A stretch of DNA of 22,578 bases from an uncultured Fibrobacter sp. (GCA_937891805.1 CALATK010000037.1:1-22578), one strand, 5' to 3'; positions 1 through 8,448 are shown, numbered from the stretch's first letter. Made by a program: numbers and translations. The notes: generated by a model not told the origin, from the letters alone.

Positions 1-141
1 GACGATGGCTTGTCTTGCGGTGGGGCGTTGCGGGGTGTCCCCGCAGAGGGGGTAGGCAAAAACTTGCCCCTGAAAAATGTTGGTAAGAAAAGTATGGATC
101 CCGTCGCTGCGCTCCAGGATGACGCTGGTCAAGGTCGGAGG

Positions 142-165
142 TGCCCGCACAAGGCGGGCATGACA
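142..165 (-). repeat. Short hairpin repeat element, GTCAT + stem + CTTGT loop
   Basis: Read on the minus strand, this is GTCAT followed by a 7-bp perfect stem (TGCCCGC/GCGGGCA arms) closing on the loop CTTGT. The architecture matches the hairpin at 14946-14970 (GTCAT, stem, CTTGA loop), although the stem bases differ and are compensated. This looks like a dispersed intergenic palindromic repeat family, not a terminator, because no T-run follows. Confidence 0.45.
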
Positions 166-187
166 TGGTGGGGCAAGGCTTTGCCGA

Positions 188-203
188 GGGGGAGGCTTCC
201 CCC
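188..203 (-). terminator. Possible weak terminator hairpin after the DinG gene
   Basis: A 6-bp G/C stem (GGGGGA/TCCCCC) with a 4-base loop lies 23 bases past the helicase stop codon. There is no T-tract on the minus-strand side, so it is at best a weak or factor-dependent terminator, or simply another repeat hairpin. Confidence 0.25.
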
Positions 204-225
204 ACCAAGGTAAAGAGGGAAAACT

Positions 226-2970
226 TTACAGAAGCGTGTCCAGTTCTTCGGAGCTGGTGGCTACCTGTTGCTTGTTGTTCCAGATGCGCATGAAGGTCTT
301 GCCGTAGGCCTCGTTCACCACGCGGTTGTCGAGAATCAGGATTTTTCCGGAGTCCGATTCCGTGCGGATGAGGCGGCCAAGGCCCTGGCGCAGTTCCATG
401 TAGGCCTCGGGCACAAAGTAGCTCTTGAAGGTGTTCTCGCCCCGGGATTTCATGTCGGCGGAAATGCCCGCCACCAGCGGGTCCGAAGGGTTGGGGAACG
501 GAAGCTTGGTGATGACCAAAAGTTTCAGCGCGTCGCCGGGGAAATCTACGCCTTCCCAAAGGGTCTGGCAGCCAAGCAGGCAGGCGCCGCGGGACTTGCG
601 GAACATGGACACGAGACCGTCCAGGGAACCATCTACGTGCTGGCACAGCAAAAGCTTGTTCCTGGCAGCAAAGGCAGGAGCCAGCGCCGCCTGGGCCTTT
701 AGCATGGTGGAGACGCTGGTGAACAGCACCAGGGCGTTTTCATCGGTCTTGGGCAAGACCTGCAAAAGGGTTTCGTTCAGAGCTTCGCCGAATTCCGCCG
801 TAGAGGGCTTGGGCAGGTATTTCGTCACGATGACGGAGGTGCGGGAGTTGCGGGCCTGTTCGTCGGGGAACACCTTGAGGAAGGGCCGCTTGCCCGGGCC
901 ATCGCTTGACATGCCCATTTTCTGGACAAAGTAAGAAAGGTCGCCCTGCACCGCCAAGGTAGCGGAGGTGAACAGCGCAGACTTTATCCATGGGTAGAAT
1001 TTTTCTTTCCAGGTGTCGCCGGAATGGAGCGGGTAGGCGTGCATCTTGAGGGTGTGGGGGTTGAAGGGTTCTTCCAGGTAGAACACCCAATCATTTCGGC
1101 CCGCCTTGGTCAAGAATTCAAAATCCGTCATGAAGCGGGACAGTTCTTCCATGGCGCCGCGGGCGTCCTTCACCAGGCCCTTGGTCGCAGGCACTGCCGC
1201 AAGGGCGTCGAACAGCTTGTCGGCCTGGGATGCGGCCACCAGGAACTGGTCCACAAAAGGTTTCGGGTCGGCGTCGTATTCGGCGAGAATCCCGTTTCGG
1301 TAGATAAGTCCCGTCTTGTCCGTTTTCAGCTTGCCTATACGCTTGCCGATTTTCATGAAGAATCGGTGCAGGCATTTTTCCGTCTCGTTCAGGGCGCCAA
1401 TCAGTTCTTCGCAAGCGGCAAGGAGAGCCGTCTCCTCGGCAGGAATGCGGTTCTCGATTTCGGCCACGAGTCCGTCTTTGTTGAGCCTGGAAGGCACCAA
1501 AGTCTTGACGGTGTTCCTGAAACCGAAGAAGGATACCAGCCTGCCCTGGGCCTGGTTGCTCACTTCGGGGAGGCGGTGGGCTTCGTCAAAGACGATGTGT
1601 TCGTAGGCGGGAAGCAGGGCAAAATCCAGCTTCAGGTCCGCCATGAACAGGGCGTGGTTCACCAACAGCATGTTAGATGCTGCCGCGCGGCGCTTGGCCA
1701 CCATGGCGGGGCAATGGGAATAATGGGGACACTTTTCGCCTTCGCAGGTAGCGGCACTGCTCGAAAGCTTGGACCAGAGCACTCGATTGCGGTTGTGGTT
1801 GAAAGAGGTGCATTCGTTGATGTCGCCAGTAGTGGTCGTCTCTACCCAGGGGAGCAGCGCCATGAAGGAATCCCGCTCGTCACTCTGCAAAAGACCAGCG
1901 GAACATTCCAGCATCTGCTCGAACTTGCGCAGGCAAAGGTAGTTGTCCCGGCCTTTCAGCATGGAGACCTTCAGACGGCCATCGAACAGCGGCTCGATCT
2001 GCGGGATGTCGTGATTCCAGAGCTGCTCCTGCAGGGCACGAGTAGCTGTGCTGATGACCACACGTTCGCCCGCCACCGCCTTGTTGGCGGCGGCCACCAG
2101 GTAGGCCATGGACTTTCCGGAGCCCGTAGGGGCTTCTATGACGCAGAGGCCGCCCTTGTACATGTTGCGTTCGGCGATGGCGGCGTATTCCGCCTGGTTC
2201 TTGCGGTAGGCAAATTCCGGAATCTGCTTGGAAAGAAGCCCGCCCTCGTCAAAAAATTCGGAGACCCGACGGCCCTTTGCAGGAACTGCGGCGCCCGACT
2301 CGGAAACTACTTCAGAAATCTTGTAGTTTGGCTTGGAACCTGCGGCGGCGTTTTCGGCTGTGGAATTGTCGGCCTTTGCAGCACTCCCGAAAAGAGCTTC
2401 CCAATGACTGCCGGCACTCACGCGCACAAGAGCGTCCATAAGCCAACTGTCCATGGACGAAATTTTCTCGAAAGATTTTACGAACAGGTTTCCGCAGGCC
2501 TCCGCGTCGGGGAGCGCCCTATGGGCGCGGCTCTGTTCAATCCCGAGGGCCTGCACCAGCGTATCCAGGCGATGGTTGGGAACGTCCTGGAACGCAATCC
2601 TCGAAAGGGTCAAGGAATCCCATACGGGGTGATTCTCAAAATCGATTCCGACCTTTGCAAAGGCGCTCTTGAGAAACCGAGCGTCGAAACTCGCGTTGTG
2701 AGCCACGATGGGGCTGTCGCCGATAAAGCTCCGGATTTTTCCGGCCAAAGACGCAAAGTCCTCAGATTCGTCCAACTCCTTCTGGGTGATTCCCGTAAGG
2801 CTCTCGATAAAAGGGCGCAGCTTGACCGTTGCCGGGCGGACCAGGTAATCTACGGATTCTGTCGCCTTGCCGTTTTCGAAACGCACCAGGGCGACTTCGA
2901 TGATTTCGTCCTTGTCAAATTCAAGGCCCGTAGTTTCCAAATCGATGGCAATAAAAGTAGGAATGTTCAT
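226..2970 (-). CDS. dinG: DnaQ-type 3'-5' exonuclease fused to DinG-family DNA helicase
   Basis: This 914-residue fusion probably unwinds and trims DNA during repair, cytoplasmically. Residues 1-165 are a DEDDh exonuclease: D10 and E12 in 'AIDLETTG', H91/N92 and D96 in 'HNASFD', and H150 with D155 in 'HRALPDA'. Residues 240-914 are an XPD/DinG superfamily 2 helicase: Walker A 'APTGSGKS' (280-287), DEAH (462-465) and the arginine-finger motif 'QGLGRLIR' (862-869). Four cysteines, C346, C409, C414 and C420, sit with the spacing expected of the 4Fe-4S cluster in E. coli DinG (one distal cysteine, then gaps of 5 and 6). By family knowledge, exonuclease fusions of the Firmicutes type usually lack this cluster, so having both is notable. 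A low-complexity linker (about 195-235) joins the halves. It is the last gene of the minus-strand run, 7 bases after the lipoprotein gene. Confidence 0.95.
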   Translation of the reverse strand: MNIPTFIAIDLETTGLEFDKDEIIEVALVRFENGKATESVDYLVRPATVKLRPFIESLTGITQKELDESEDFASLAGKIRSFIGDSPIVAHNASFDARFLKSAFAKVGIDFENHPVWDSLTLSRIAFQDVPNHRLDTLVQALGIEQSRAHRALPDAEACGNLFVKSFEKISSMDSWLMDALVRVSAGSHWEALFGSAAKADNSTAENAAAGSKPNYKISEVVSESGAAVPAKGRRVSEFFDEGGLLSKQIPEFAYRKNQAEYAAIAERNMYKGGLCVIEAPTGSGKSMAYLVAAANKAVAGERVVISTATRALQEQLWNHDIPQIEPLFDGRLKVSMLKGRDNYLCLRKFEQMLECSAGLLQSDERDSFMALLPWVETTTTGDINECTSFNHNRNRVLWSKLSSSAATCEGEKCPHYSHCPAMVAKRRAAASNMLLVNHALFMADLKLDFALLPAYEHIVFDEAHRLPEVSNQAQGRLVSFFGFRNTVKTLVPSRLNKDGLVAEIENRIPAEETALLAACEELIGALNETEKCLHRFFMKIGKRIGKLKTDKTGLIYRNGILAEYDADPKPFVDQFLVAASQADKLFDALAAVPATKGLVKDARGAMEELSRFMTDFEFLTKAGRNDWVFYLEEPFNPHTLKMHAYPLHSGDTWKEKFYPWIKSALFTSATLAVQGDLSYFVQKMGMSSDGPGKRPFLKVFPDEQARNSRTSVIVTKYLPKPSTAEFGEALNETLLQVLPKTDENALVLFTSVSTMLKAQAALAPAFAARNKLLLCQHVDGSLDGLVSMFRKSRGACLLGCQTLWEGVDFPGDALKLLVITKLPFPNPSDPLVAGISADMKSRGENTFKSYFVPEAYMELRQGLGRLIRTESDSGKILILDNRVVNEAYGKTFMRIWNNKQQVATSSEELDTLL

Positions 2971-2977
2971 GAGAATC

Positions 2978-4786
2978 TCACTTTTTCGACAATGTCGGCA
3001 AATTGGGAATCAGCTTGTTCAAGTCGTTTTCGCCCTTGGATATCTTGAGCGTGTCGTTTGGCGCGCGCCAGGGCTTGCCGAAAGAGAAAGGCGAAAGCGC
3101 GCCCGCATCGGGCGTGTCGCGGCCTTCCTTGGGGTAGTAATATTCGATAAAGAAAGCGCCTTCTTCCAAATCCGGGAAGGTAAAGTTACCTGCGGCGTCG
3201 CACTTGGCAATCTGCGCCGCCTTGGTCTCTATGGAGGTGAGCCGCACCGCCACCTGGTCGTTTCCGCCAGGGACCGCTCCCTTGAGAGACGCGAGCTTCA
3301 GCTTGGACACCGCCTCTACGCGGGCAAGGCGCTTGTACTTGAGAGTAACCACCGTATCGCGCACGCCGTTGCTGTCGGCGGCCGCAAGGGTGGTGTCGTT
3401 ATAGCCCTGCAAAACTTCGATAGCCACGTCGGTAGGCCATTCCTCGTCGCGTTTTGCAAGCAGGCGGACAGGATCCAGGGCCACCACGTTCAACTGCACC
3501 GTATCCTTGTTGATGGCGGTGTAGAACGTCTGGGCCAGGGAATCTCCAAAGGGCTTGTCGTAAGAAATAATCAGCGAGTCGTGAGGGAACACCGCCTTGG
3601 TCCTGGAGGTAAACTTTGCCGATACGATGCTTGGAGCGAGAGTGTCCTTCGCCATCTCCTGCCATTCCCATTCCACATAGTTACGGAGCGTGTCCAGGGG
3701 GCGGAACAGGGAATCTTTCGCGCTGTTGCAGGCAAACTTGTAAACCGTTTCTTTCTTGGGCTTTTCGTTAAAGTAGAACTGTGGTTTTTTGGAAGAAGCT
3801 CCCAAGTAAACCTTGGAGGGGTACAGCTTTTTGCCGTCGGTATTGGAGGTTATAGAACAGTTGGCGGTATCCGTAAAGGCAGAATCAAAATAGACGGGCC
3901 GGGTAAAAGTCGCCTCCAGCACGTTTGCAAAAGGCTGGGTGACCGACTCCAACTCCAGATAACTCGTGTCCTGGTCGCCCAGGGGAATCCAGAGGGTATC
4001 GGCCGATGTTTCCGTCAAGACCAGGTCCTGAATCCAGAAGCCCACCAGTTCCGCCGACGGTTCGATTTTCTGGTTGCCGTTGGCGTCCAAGAATGCCGCT
4101 ACGCGGTAACGGCCGGGCTTGAGGCCCGTCAGCTCAAAGTTTCCGGCGCTGTCCGCCAGAGTGGCAAAGAGGGGCGGCTCCTTCGCAAGCATGGGGAGCG
4201 AATCCAGCTGTTTCGTGGTGGAGTCCCTGAACTTCTGCAGGTAGCGGATTCCTTCGCGCTCTGCGCCCATCAAGAAAAGCCCGATACTCGGGTACAGCTT
4301 CTTTTTCATCATGGAATCGTTCACCATGATGCGACCGGAGAGTTTCAGCGAATCGATGTGAGCGCCCGTAGAGAACACCACCTGGAAAGGCTTCGCCAGA
4401 GAATTCCCTCGCAAATCCTTGATGCCCCCTGCAAAGGTCACCGTATAGGTAGTGCCCGTATCCAAAAGCCCGCGGGACGTGAGTTCCAGAGTCTTGCCGC
4501 TGACCTCGAAACGCATCTTCTTTTCGATAGGCGGCGAGATGGACACGGCGTTTCTCGGAATGCTGGGGTTAATCCATTCGTCAAATTCCAGCTTGATGTA
4601 AAGTTCGTTGGGGTGGTTCGTGGTTCCAGGAGCCGGGTAAACCGCTGCAATTCTCGGCGGGAGCTTGTCTTCGGGCCCGCCGCCGGGCGCCACCTGGGTG
4701 GCACAGGACACAAGGGACACGCCCATAACCGCACAGGCAATGGCCAGCGCAAGCATCCAAGAATATGTCCCGACAAACTTTTTCAT
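2978..4786 (-). CDS. Outer-envelope lipoprotein with bacterial Ig-like (Big_5) domain
   Basis: A 602-residue lipoprotein. The first 28 residues form a lipoprotein signal, with hydrophobic 'MLALAIACAVMG' and lipobox L-V-S-C (C28). The following 'PGGGPEDKLPPRI' and residues to about 140 ('SPP', 'GKTLEL', 'GTTYTVTFAGGIKDLRGN') match the SbsA/Big_5 Ig-like lipoproteins widespread in Bacteroidota and relatives. Residues 214-245 ('AGNFELTGLKPGRYRVAAF', then a 'DANGNQKIEP' stretch) resemble a carboxypeptidase-regulatory or SpaA-like beta-sandwich. The rest is beta-rich, with no catalytic motif that I recognise. It lies 7 bases after signal peptidase I and 7 before the helicase gene, so it is probably co-transcribed. 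Function unknown; a structural or surface-assembly role is inference. There is some resemblance to proteins encoded beside processing genes in FCB genomes, but I cannot name it. Confidence 0.85.
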   Translation of the reverse strand: MKKFVGTYSWMLALAIACAVMGVSLVSCATQVAPGGGPEDKLPPRIAAVYPAPGTTNHPNELYIKLEFDEWINPSIPRNAVSISPPIEKKMRFEVSGKTLELTSRGLLDTGTTYTVTFAGGIKDLRGNSLAKPFQVVFSTGAHIDSLKLSGRIMVNDSMMKKKLYPSIGLFLMGAEREGIRYLQKFRDSTTKQLDSLPMLAKEPPLFATLADSAGNFELTGLKPGRYRVAAFLDANGNQKIEPSAELVGFWIQDLVLTETSADTLWIPLGDQDTSYLELESVTQPFANVLEATFTRPVYFDSAFTDTANCSITSNTDGKKLYPSKVYLGASSKKPQFYFNEKPKKETVYKFACNSAKDSLFRPLDTLRNYVEWEWQEMAKDTLAPSIVSAKFTSRTKAVFPHDSLIISYDKPFGDSLAQTFYTAINKDTVQLNVVALDPVRLLAKRDEEWPTDVAIEVLQGYNDTTLAAADSNGVRDTVVTLKYKRLARVEAVSKLKLASLKGAVPGGNDQVAVRLTSIETKAAQIAKCDAAGNFTFPDLEEGAFFIEYYYPKEGRDTPDAGALSPFSFGKPWRAPNDTLKISKGENDLNKLIPNLPTLSKK

Positions 4787-4793
4787 CTCAAAA

Positions 4794-6191
4794 TCAAATC
4801 AGGGGTATCACCTTGCCGATACGGCTCCAGCGGATGCTGAAGGGAATGCGCCACCAGGTAAAGGGATTGCCCAGAGCAAATTTTTGGTCTTCGTTTTCGA
4901 AGGAGAAGTAAATCACGAAAGCCTTGGCCCGGACATTCCGGAGGGACACAAAACCCCAGTAGCGGCTGTCGGCGGAATTGTCACGGTTGTCGCCCATCAT
5001 AAAGAACTGGGGCGTCTTGACGGTATAGCTTTCGATGGGATTACCATCTACCAGCAGGCGGCGGTGAATCGAAAGCTGCGGAGCTGGGGCAGACAGAGTG
5101 TCTCCGGCGATTCCTTCCACCGTAGAGGCTCCGTCCTGGGGAGCGTCCACTTCCAGGGTTTCTACCACGCCGGCGGTATCTTCGGCGGTGCGGTTCTCAA
5201 GGGCCACGTTTCCTTCCAAGTCGCGAAGCACCGACGCGTCAAACCCGATGTAGCTTACCTGGCGGGTCATGCCGCCCTTGGCGTGGGGGTCCAGCATGGG
5301 TAGAAACCCGATTCTCGAAAGTTCCTTGAAATAGGCAAAACTCATGGCTCCGTAAATCGTGTCGCCCTGCACCAGATGATGCTGCAACACGGTGCGATTG
5401 TAACGCAACATGTCGTTTATCAAGAGGCTGCGGTCGTTTTCTACCGGAATAAAGAAATTCTTGAATTCGTAGTTGTTGTTTTCGACGCTGTCCTGCCAGA
5501 GGGAAATGTCCAGCTCCACGTGGCTGTCGGGATTTTCTTGCAGAATCAGGGAACGGAGCCACCAGAGTTTTTCAAGCGGCAAGGAATCTACGTAGAACAC
5601 GTCGCCTACCGAGGGCACCACGAAGGTTTCCCGCTCATCCTTGGGAGACTTGGTCCGGAAGGTAGAAGTGTACTTGCCGTGACCCGGGAGCGTGTCTTGC
5701 CGGACTCCGTTCAGGTAAAGCACGCCCTGGTGAACCGCCAGGGTGTCTCCGCTTACGCCCACGCAACGCTTGATGTAGTCTTTGGGGCCATCCGCATAGT
5801 GAACCAGATGGGGCTGGCCTTCTTCGGGTTCGTGATCCCAGTAGAAGTTGCCGAACATGAGGGCGTTAAACAGATGGGTGTAACGCCCGGGATTGTTGTC
5901 GGGGTATTCGGGCTCGCCCGGGTAGCGGAAAATCACCACGTCACCTTTCTTGGGCAGGGTATATCCCGGGAAATGCTGGTTGCTAAAGGGAATGGGAGAG
6001 CCGTAGGTGAACTTGAGGCCCAGCAGAAAATCCCCGGTGCGCAGGGAATCTTCCATAGAACCGCTGGGAATCTGGAACGCCTGAATCACGTACTGGATTA
6101 CAATCAGCGCAAGCACTACCGGGACGATAATTTCCCGCGTGAGGCCCTTCAAAAACTTTTTCGGCGAAAACTGTTTCGGTGTATTGTCCAT
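4794..6191 (-). CDS. lepB: Signal peptidase I with a large internal insertion
   Basis: Inner-membrane serine/lysine protease that removes signal peptides from exported proteins. One N-terminal membrane helix (about 20-40) is followed directly by the catalytic box 'IPSGSMEDSL', in which S45 is the nucleophile. The general-base lysine is K141 in 'DYIKRCVG', and the conserved box 'GDNRDNSADSRYWG' is at 400-413. The protein is 465 residues, much longer than the roughly 180-320 usual for the family. The extra length is an insertion of about 200 residues between the lysine box and the GDNRDNS box (roughly 180-385), including an acidic, Ala/Thr-rich stretch around 335-370. Enlarged LepB proteins are known in FCB bacteria. 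It is 19 bases downstream of the LytTR regulator gene, in a run rich in exported proteins. A canonical ribosome binding site is not obvious before the chosen start. Confidence 0.95.
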   Translation of the reverse strand: MDNTPKQFSPKKFLKGLTREIIVPVVLALIVIQYVIQAFQIPSGSMEDSLRTGDFLLGLKFTYGSPIPFSNQHFPGYTLPKKGDVVIFRYPGEPEYPDNNPGRYTHLFNALMFGNFYWDHEPEEGQPHLVHYADGPKDYIKRCVGVSGDTLAVHQGVLYLNGVRQDTLPGHGKYTSTFRTKSPKDERETFVVPSVGDVFYVDSLPLEKLWWLRSLILQENPDSHVELDISLWQDSVENNNYEFKNFFIPVENDRSLLINDMLRYNRTVLQHHLVQGDTIYGAMSFAYFKELSRIGFLPMLDPHAKGGMTRQVSYIGFDASVLRDLEGNVALENRTAEDTAGVVETLEVDAPQDGASTVEGIAGDTLSAPAPQLSIHRRLLVDGNPIESYTVKTPQFFMMGDNRDNSADSRYWGFVSLRNVRAKAFVIYFSFENEDQKFALGNPFTWWRIPFSIRWSRIGKVIPLI

Positions 6192-6210
6192 ATAATTCTT
6201 GACAGGGGCG

Positions 6211-6978
6211 CTAGAGGCTGCGGACCCTCCTCACAAAATTCCTGCTCACCAGCAGCTGGGTGCGTTCCTTGTCCCGCAAAATGACGTTCAAGCGGCTCAT
6301 GTCCGACTTGCGGATTTCAGCGATGTAGTCGATGGCCACCAGGTGGGCACGGTGAATCCGCACGAACTGGGCAGGGTCCAGTTTCTTTTCCAAATCCACC
6401 AGCGGAGTGTCAATGACATACTGGTTGGTGGGAGTATAGACCGTAGTGTATTTTTCTTCGCTGTGGAAACGGATGATTTCGTCTACGTTCACCAGCAAAA
6501 TCCTGTCGCCGATTTTCACCTGGAGGCGCTGCAGGTAATTGTTTGCCGAACCCATCATCTGCCTGAAGGCATCCCAGGAGAAATTTTCGGGAAGCTGGTT
6601 TTCGCTGGCCGTCTGGGCGAGGCGTTTCCGCAGTTTCTCGACGGTCTTTTCTAGCCGGGAGGCTTCTACGGGTTTCAGCAGGTAATCCACCGTATTCTCT
6701 TCGTAGGCCCGCAGGGCAAAATTGTCGTAGGCCGTGGTGAACACGATCAGGGGCATGTCCTCTTCCAGGGATTTCAGTGCCTGGAATGCATCCATGTCCG
6801 TAAGCTGGATATCCAGGAACACCACGTCGGGCAAAAGTTCCTCTATTTTTTCGATGGCCTCGGCGCCAGACGACGCCTCGCCTGCAATTTCGATTTCTGA
6901 GGCGTATGGCTCCAGCAGGGAACGCATGCGCACGCGGGCCAGTGGTTCATCATCTACAATCAGGGCCTTGCACTGCAT
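6211..6978 (-). CDS. LytTR-family response regulator
   Basis: Two-component transcription factor of the LytR/AlgR type, 255 residues. The receiver domain (1-120) has the acidic pocket D9/D10 ('IVDDEPLAR'), phospho-acceptor D56 ('VVFLD'), T81 in 'VFTTAYD' and K102 in 'DYLLKPVE'. The C-terminal LytTR DNA-binding domain covers about 155-255 ('VKIGDRILLVNVDEIIRFHS', then 'FVRIHRAHLVAIDYI'). No histidine kinase is present in the window, so it is an orphan here; LytS/YehU-type kinases are the usual partners of this family. The start codon overlaps the stop codon of the NlpE-like lipoprotein gene by one base (TGATG), and a strong AAGGAG lies 8 bases upstream, so the two are very likely translated together. 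It may regulate its own envelope-related operon (inference). Confidence 0.93.
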   Translation of the reverse strand: MQCKALIVDDEPLARVRMRSLLEPYASEIEIAGEASSGAEAIEKIEELLPDVVFLDIQLTDMDAFQALKSLEEDMPLIVFTTAYDNFALRAYEENTVDYLLKPVEASRLEKTVEKLRKRLAQTASENQLPENFSWDAFRQMMGSANNYLQRLQVKIGDRILLVNVDEIIRFHSEEKYTTVYTPTNQYVIDTPLVDLEKKLDPAQFVRIHRAHLVAIDYIAEIRKSDMSRLNVILRDKERTQLLVSRNFVRRVRSL

Positions 6979-7505
6979 CAGTTTTCTCCTTGAGCGGTGG
7001 AGGTGTCGGTTTCTTTGGTCAGGGCGGTGTCGGCAATTTTGGATGTATCGGCGCCGGCCGTTTTCCGCAGGGGGTTGATGTAAATGCGGATCAGTTCCGC
7101 CTTGAATCCGTCCTGGTCTTTATAGACCGTACCCGCTCCCGTGAGCAGCGCCAGAGAGCCGTAGGAGCCCTGTTGGAAACGGTAACGGACTTTTCCTTCG
7201 GAAAGTTCCATGGACAGCTTGTCGCCATCAAAAGTGAAACGGCCCGAAAGGGTGTCCGTCTCCACGGAATCGGGAGTAGAGCCCCTGACGATATTCTGGA
7301 TGAACACGACGGAGCTGTCCTCTTTCAGTTCCGCCTTGACCACATTGCCCTTGCAGTTGTCACAAGGAAGCCTGCCGGAATAAAAACCGACAACCCCTTC
7401 GGGGACTTCAATCTTTTTCAGGGGCGGCAGCGGGGCCTGTTCTTCTTTGGAACAGCCCAAAAGCACAAACAGCCCTAACAGGAGAATCCAGCTAGAAATC
7501 TTCAT
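6978..7505 (-). CDS. NlpE-like lipoprotein
   Basis: A 175-residue lipoprotein: signal 'MKISSWILLLGLFVLLGC' with lipobox L-L-G-C (C18). The segment 'GFYSGRLPCDNCKGN' (40-54) carries a CxxC pair (C48, C51) in the context typical of the N-terminal domain of NlpE, the copper- and surface-sensing outer-membrane lipoprotein that signals envelope stress in enterobacteria. The remaining sequence, with 'GRFTFDGDKLSME' and a terminal Thr/Ala/Asp-rich tail (155-175), is consistent with a small beta-barrel or lipocalin-like fold. The stop overlaps the start of the response-regulator gene, suggesting a linked sensing role, though this is inference; E. coli NlpE acts through CpxA, and no such kinase is seen here. 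Assignment to the family rests on the short motif and the domain's position. Confidence 0.72.
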   Translation of the reverse strand: MKISSWILLLGLFVLLGCSKEEQAPLPPLKKIEVPEGVVGFYSGRLPCDNCKGNVVKAELKEDSSVVFIQNIVRGSTPDSVETDTLSGRFTFDGDKLSMELSEGKVRYRFQQGSYGSLALLTGAGTVYKDQDGFKAELIRIYINPLRKTAGADTSKIADTALTKETDTSTAQGEN

Positions 7506-7533
7506 AGGCTAAAATCTAAAAATTTTACGGAAA

Positions 7534-8448
7534 TTATTTTGCGGAACGGGCAACTCGGAAGCCCAAAGCGTGGCCCTTGTACAGCGGAGCTTTCTTGTCG
7601 CGCTCGCTAGAAGCCATGGCCGAGGCTTTTTCGCTCCAGCCGCCACCTCGCACCACACGGTTCGTGCCGGAGTCTGCCCCCGTGGGGTCTGTCTGGTCCT
7701 TGTTCTCGTAAGTGCCATACCAGTCGTTCACCCATTCGGCCACGTTACCGCCCATGTCGAAAAGCCCGTATTCGTTGGGAGTGTATAGCCCTACCGCCAC
7801 GGGGCCCTTACTTTGTGCGTAATAGGCGTAATTCTTTGCCTCATCCGTACCCCAATAATAGGTGGTAGTCGTGCCTCCACGGGCAGCCACTTCCCATTCG
7901 TTTTCGGTAGGCAGGCGAACGGCACCCTTGGCGGAATAATCGATGGTCAAATCCTTCAGGTAAGACTCGTCACCCACGGAGGTGTAAACATAGGCCGTGT
8001 CACGACCCAACAGTTTGGAGTAGGCGTTACAGAAAAGCACCGCCTCGTACCAGTTCACGTTTTCTACCGGGAAATTTGTACTGTCGTTTGCCTGCTGGGG
8101 GAGACTCCCCATGACCTTGAAATAGGCGTCACGGGTCACTTCGGTAGTAGTGATTTCAAAACCCGAAATGGAATAGGTGGCCGTTCCACGGGTAACGTCT
8201 GTGGCCGGAATTTCGGCCCACTCCACAAGGGAGGCCCAGGCGGAATCTTCATCCGCACCGTCGGAGGATTCCGGAGCGACTGAACCCGAAGAGCCGTTGC
8301 TGCCCGAAGACTTAACCGTGCCAGCGTCCTCGTCGGGGAACTGGGGGGCGAAAGTCTCTTCGCCACCGCTTGCCGAACAGGCCGCAAGGAACGCGGCCAT
8401 CAAAAAAGCGAATGTCGCCTCAAAGACAAAATTTGTTACTAATCTCAT
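7534..8448 (-). CDS. SUMF1/FGE-fold lipoprotein lacking active-site cysteines
   Basis: A 304-residue lipoprotein with signal 'FAFLMAAFLAAC' (lipobox L-A-A-C, C24), then a Ser/Gly/Asp-rich linker (25-75). Residues about 90-302 have the formylglycine-generating-enzyme (sulfatase-modifying factor) fold: 'EITTTEVTRDAYFKVMG', 'PVENVNWYEAVLFCNAYS', 'RLPTENEWEVAARGG' (178-192), 'GLFDMGGNVAEWVNDWY' (228-244) and 'RVVRGGGW'. In true FGE, two cysteines follow the RGGS-type motif; here that stretch (265-302) has none, and the only cysteines are C24 and C140. It is therefore unlikely to make formylglycine and may be a binding or surface protein, like many SUMF1 proteins of Fibrobacter-type genomes. It is 75 bases downstream of the pseudo-M6 gene and 28 upstream of the NlpE-like gene. 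AGG-type Shine-Dalgarno sequence (GAGGTTAGGA) precedes the start. Confidence 0.88.
   Translation of the reverse strand: MRLVTNFVFEATFAFLMAAFLAACSASGGEETFAPQFPDEDAGTVKSSGSNGSSGSVAPESSDGADEDSAWASLVEWAEIPATDVTRGTATYSISGFEITTTEVTRDAYFKVMGSLPQQANDSTNFPVENVNWYEAVLFCNAYSKLLGRDTAYVYTSVGDESYLKDLTIDYSAKGAVRLPTENEWEVAARGGTTTTYYWGTDEAKNYAYYAQSKGPVAVGLYTPNEYGLFDMGGNVAEWVNDWYGTYENKDQTDPTGADSGTNRVVRGGGWSEKASAMASSERDKKAPLYKGHALGFRVARSAK

Larger units (their letters stand above)
1..225. other. Non-coding, hairpin-rich intergenic region downstream of the DinG gene
   Basis: No convincing gene is visible here. The stretch holds several short inverted repeats: TGCGGGG (29-35) with CCCCGCA (39-45), TGCCCGC (142-148) with GCGGGCA (154-160), and GGGGGA (188-193) with TCCCCC (198-203). 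It lies 3' of the minus-strand helicase gene, so it could carry that operon's 3' end and dispersed intergenic repeats. The open frame crossing it has no ribosome binding site and translates into low-complexity sequence typical of repeat DNA. Confidence 0.6.

Noticed and set aside
10..213. Open frame of 67 codons at the left edge
   Set aside because: It runs through repeat-like hairpin DNA, has no ribosome binding site and gives a low-complexity product.
1024..4840. Very long plus-strand open frames (up to 674 codons) across the helicase and lipoprotein genes
   Set aside because: They are antisense to genes with clear domains, lack family motifs and ribosome sites, and follow from the stop-poor complement of GC-rich coding DNA.
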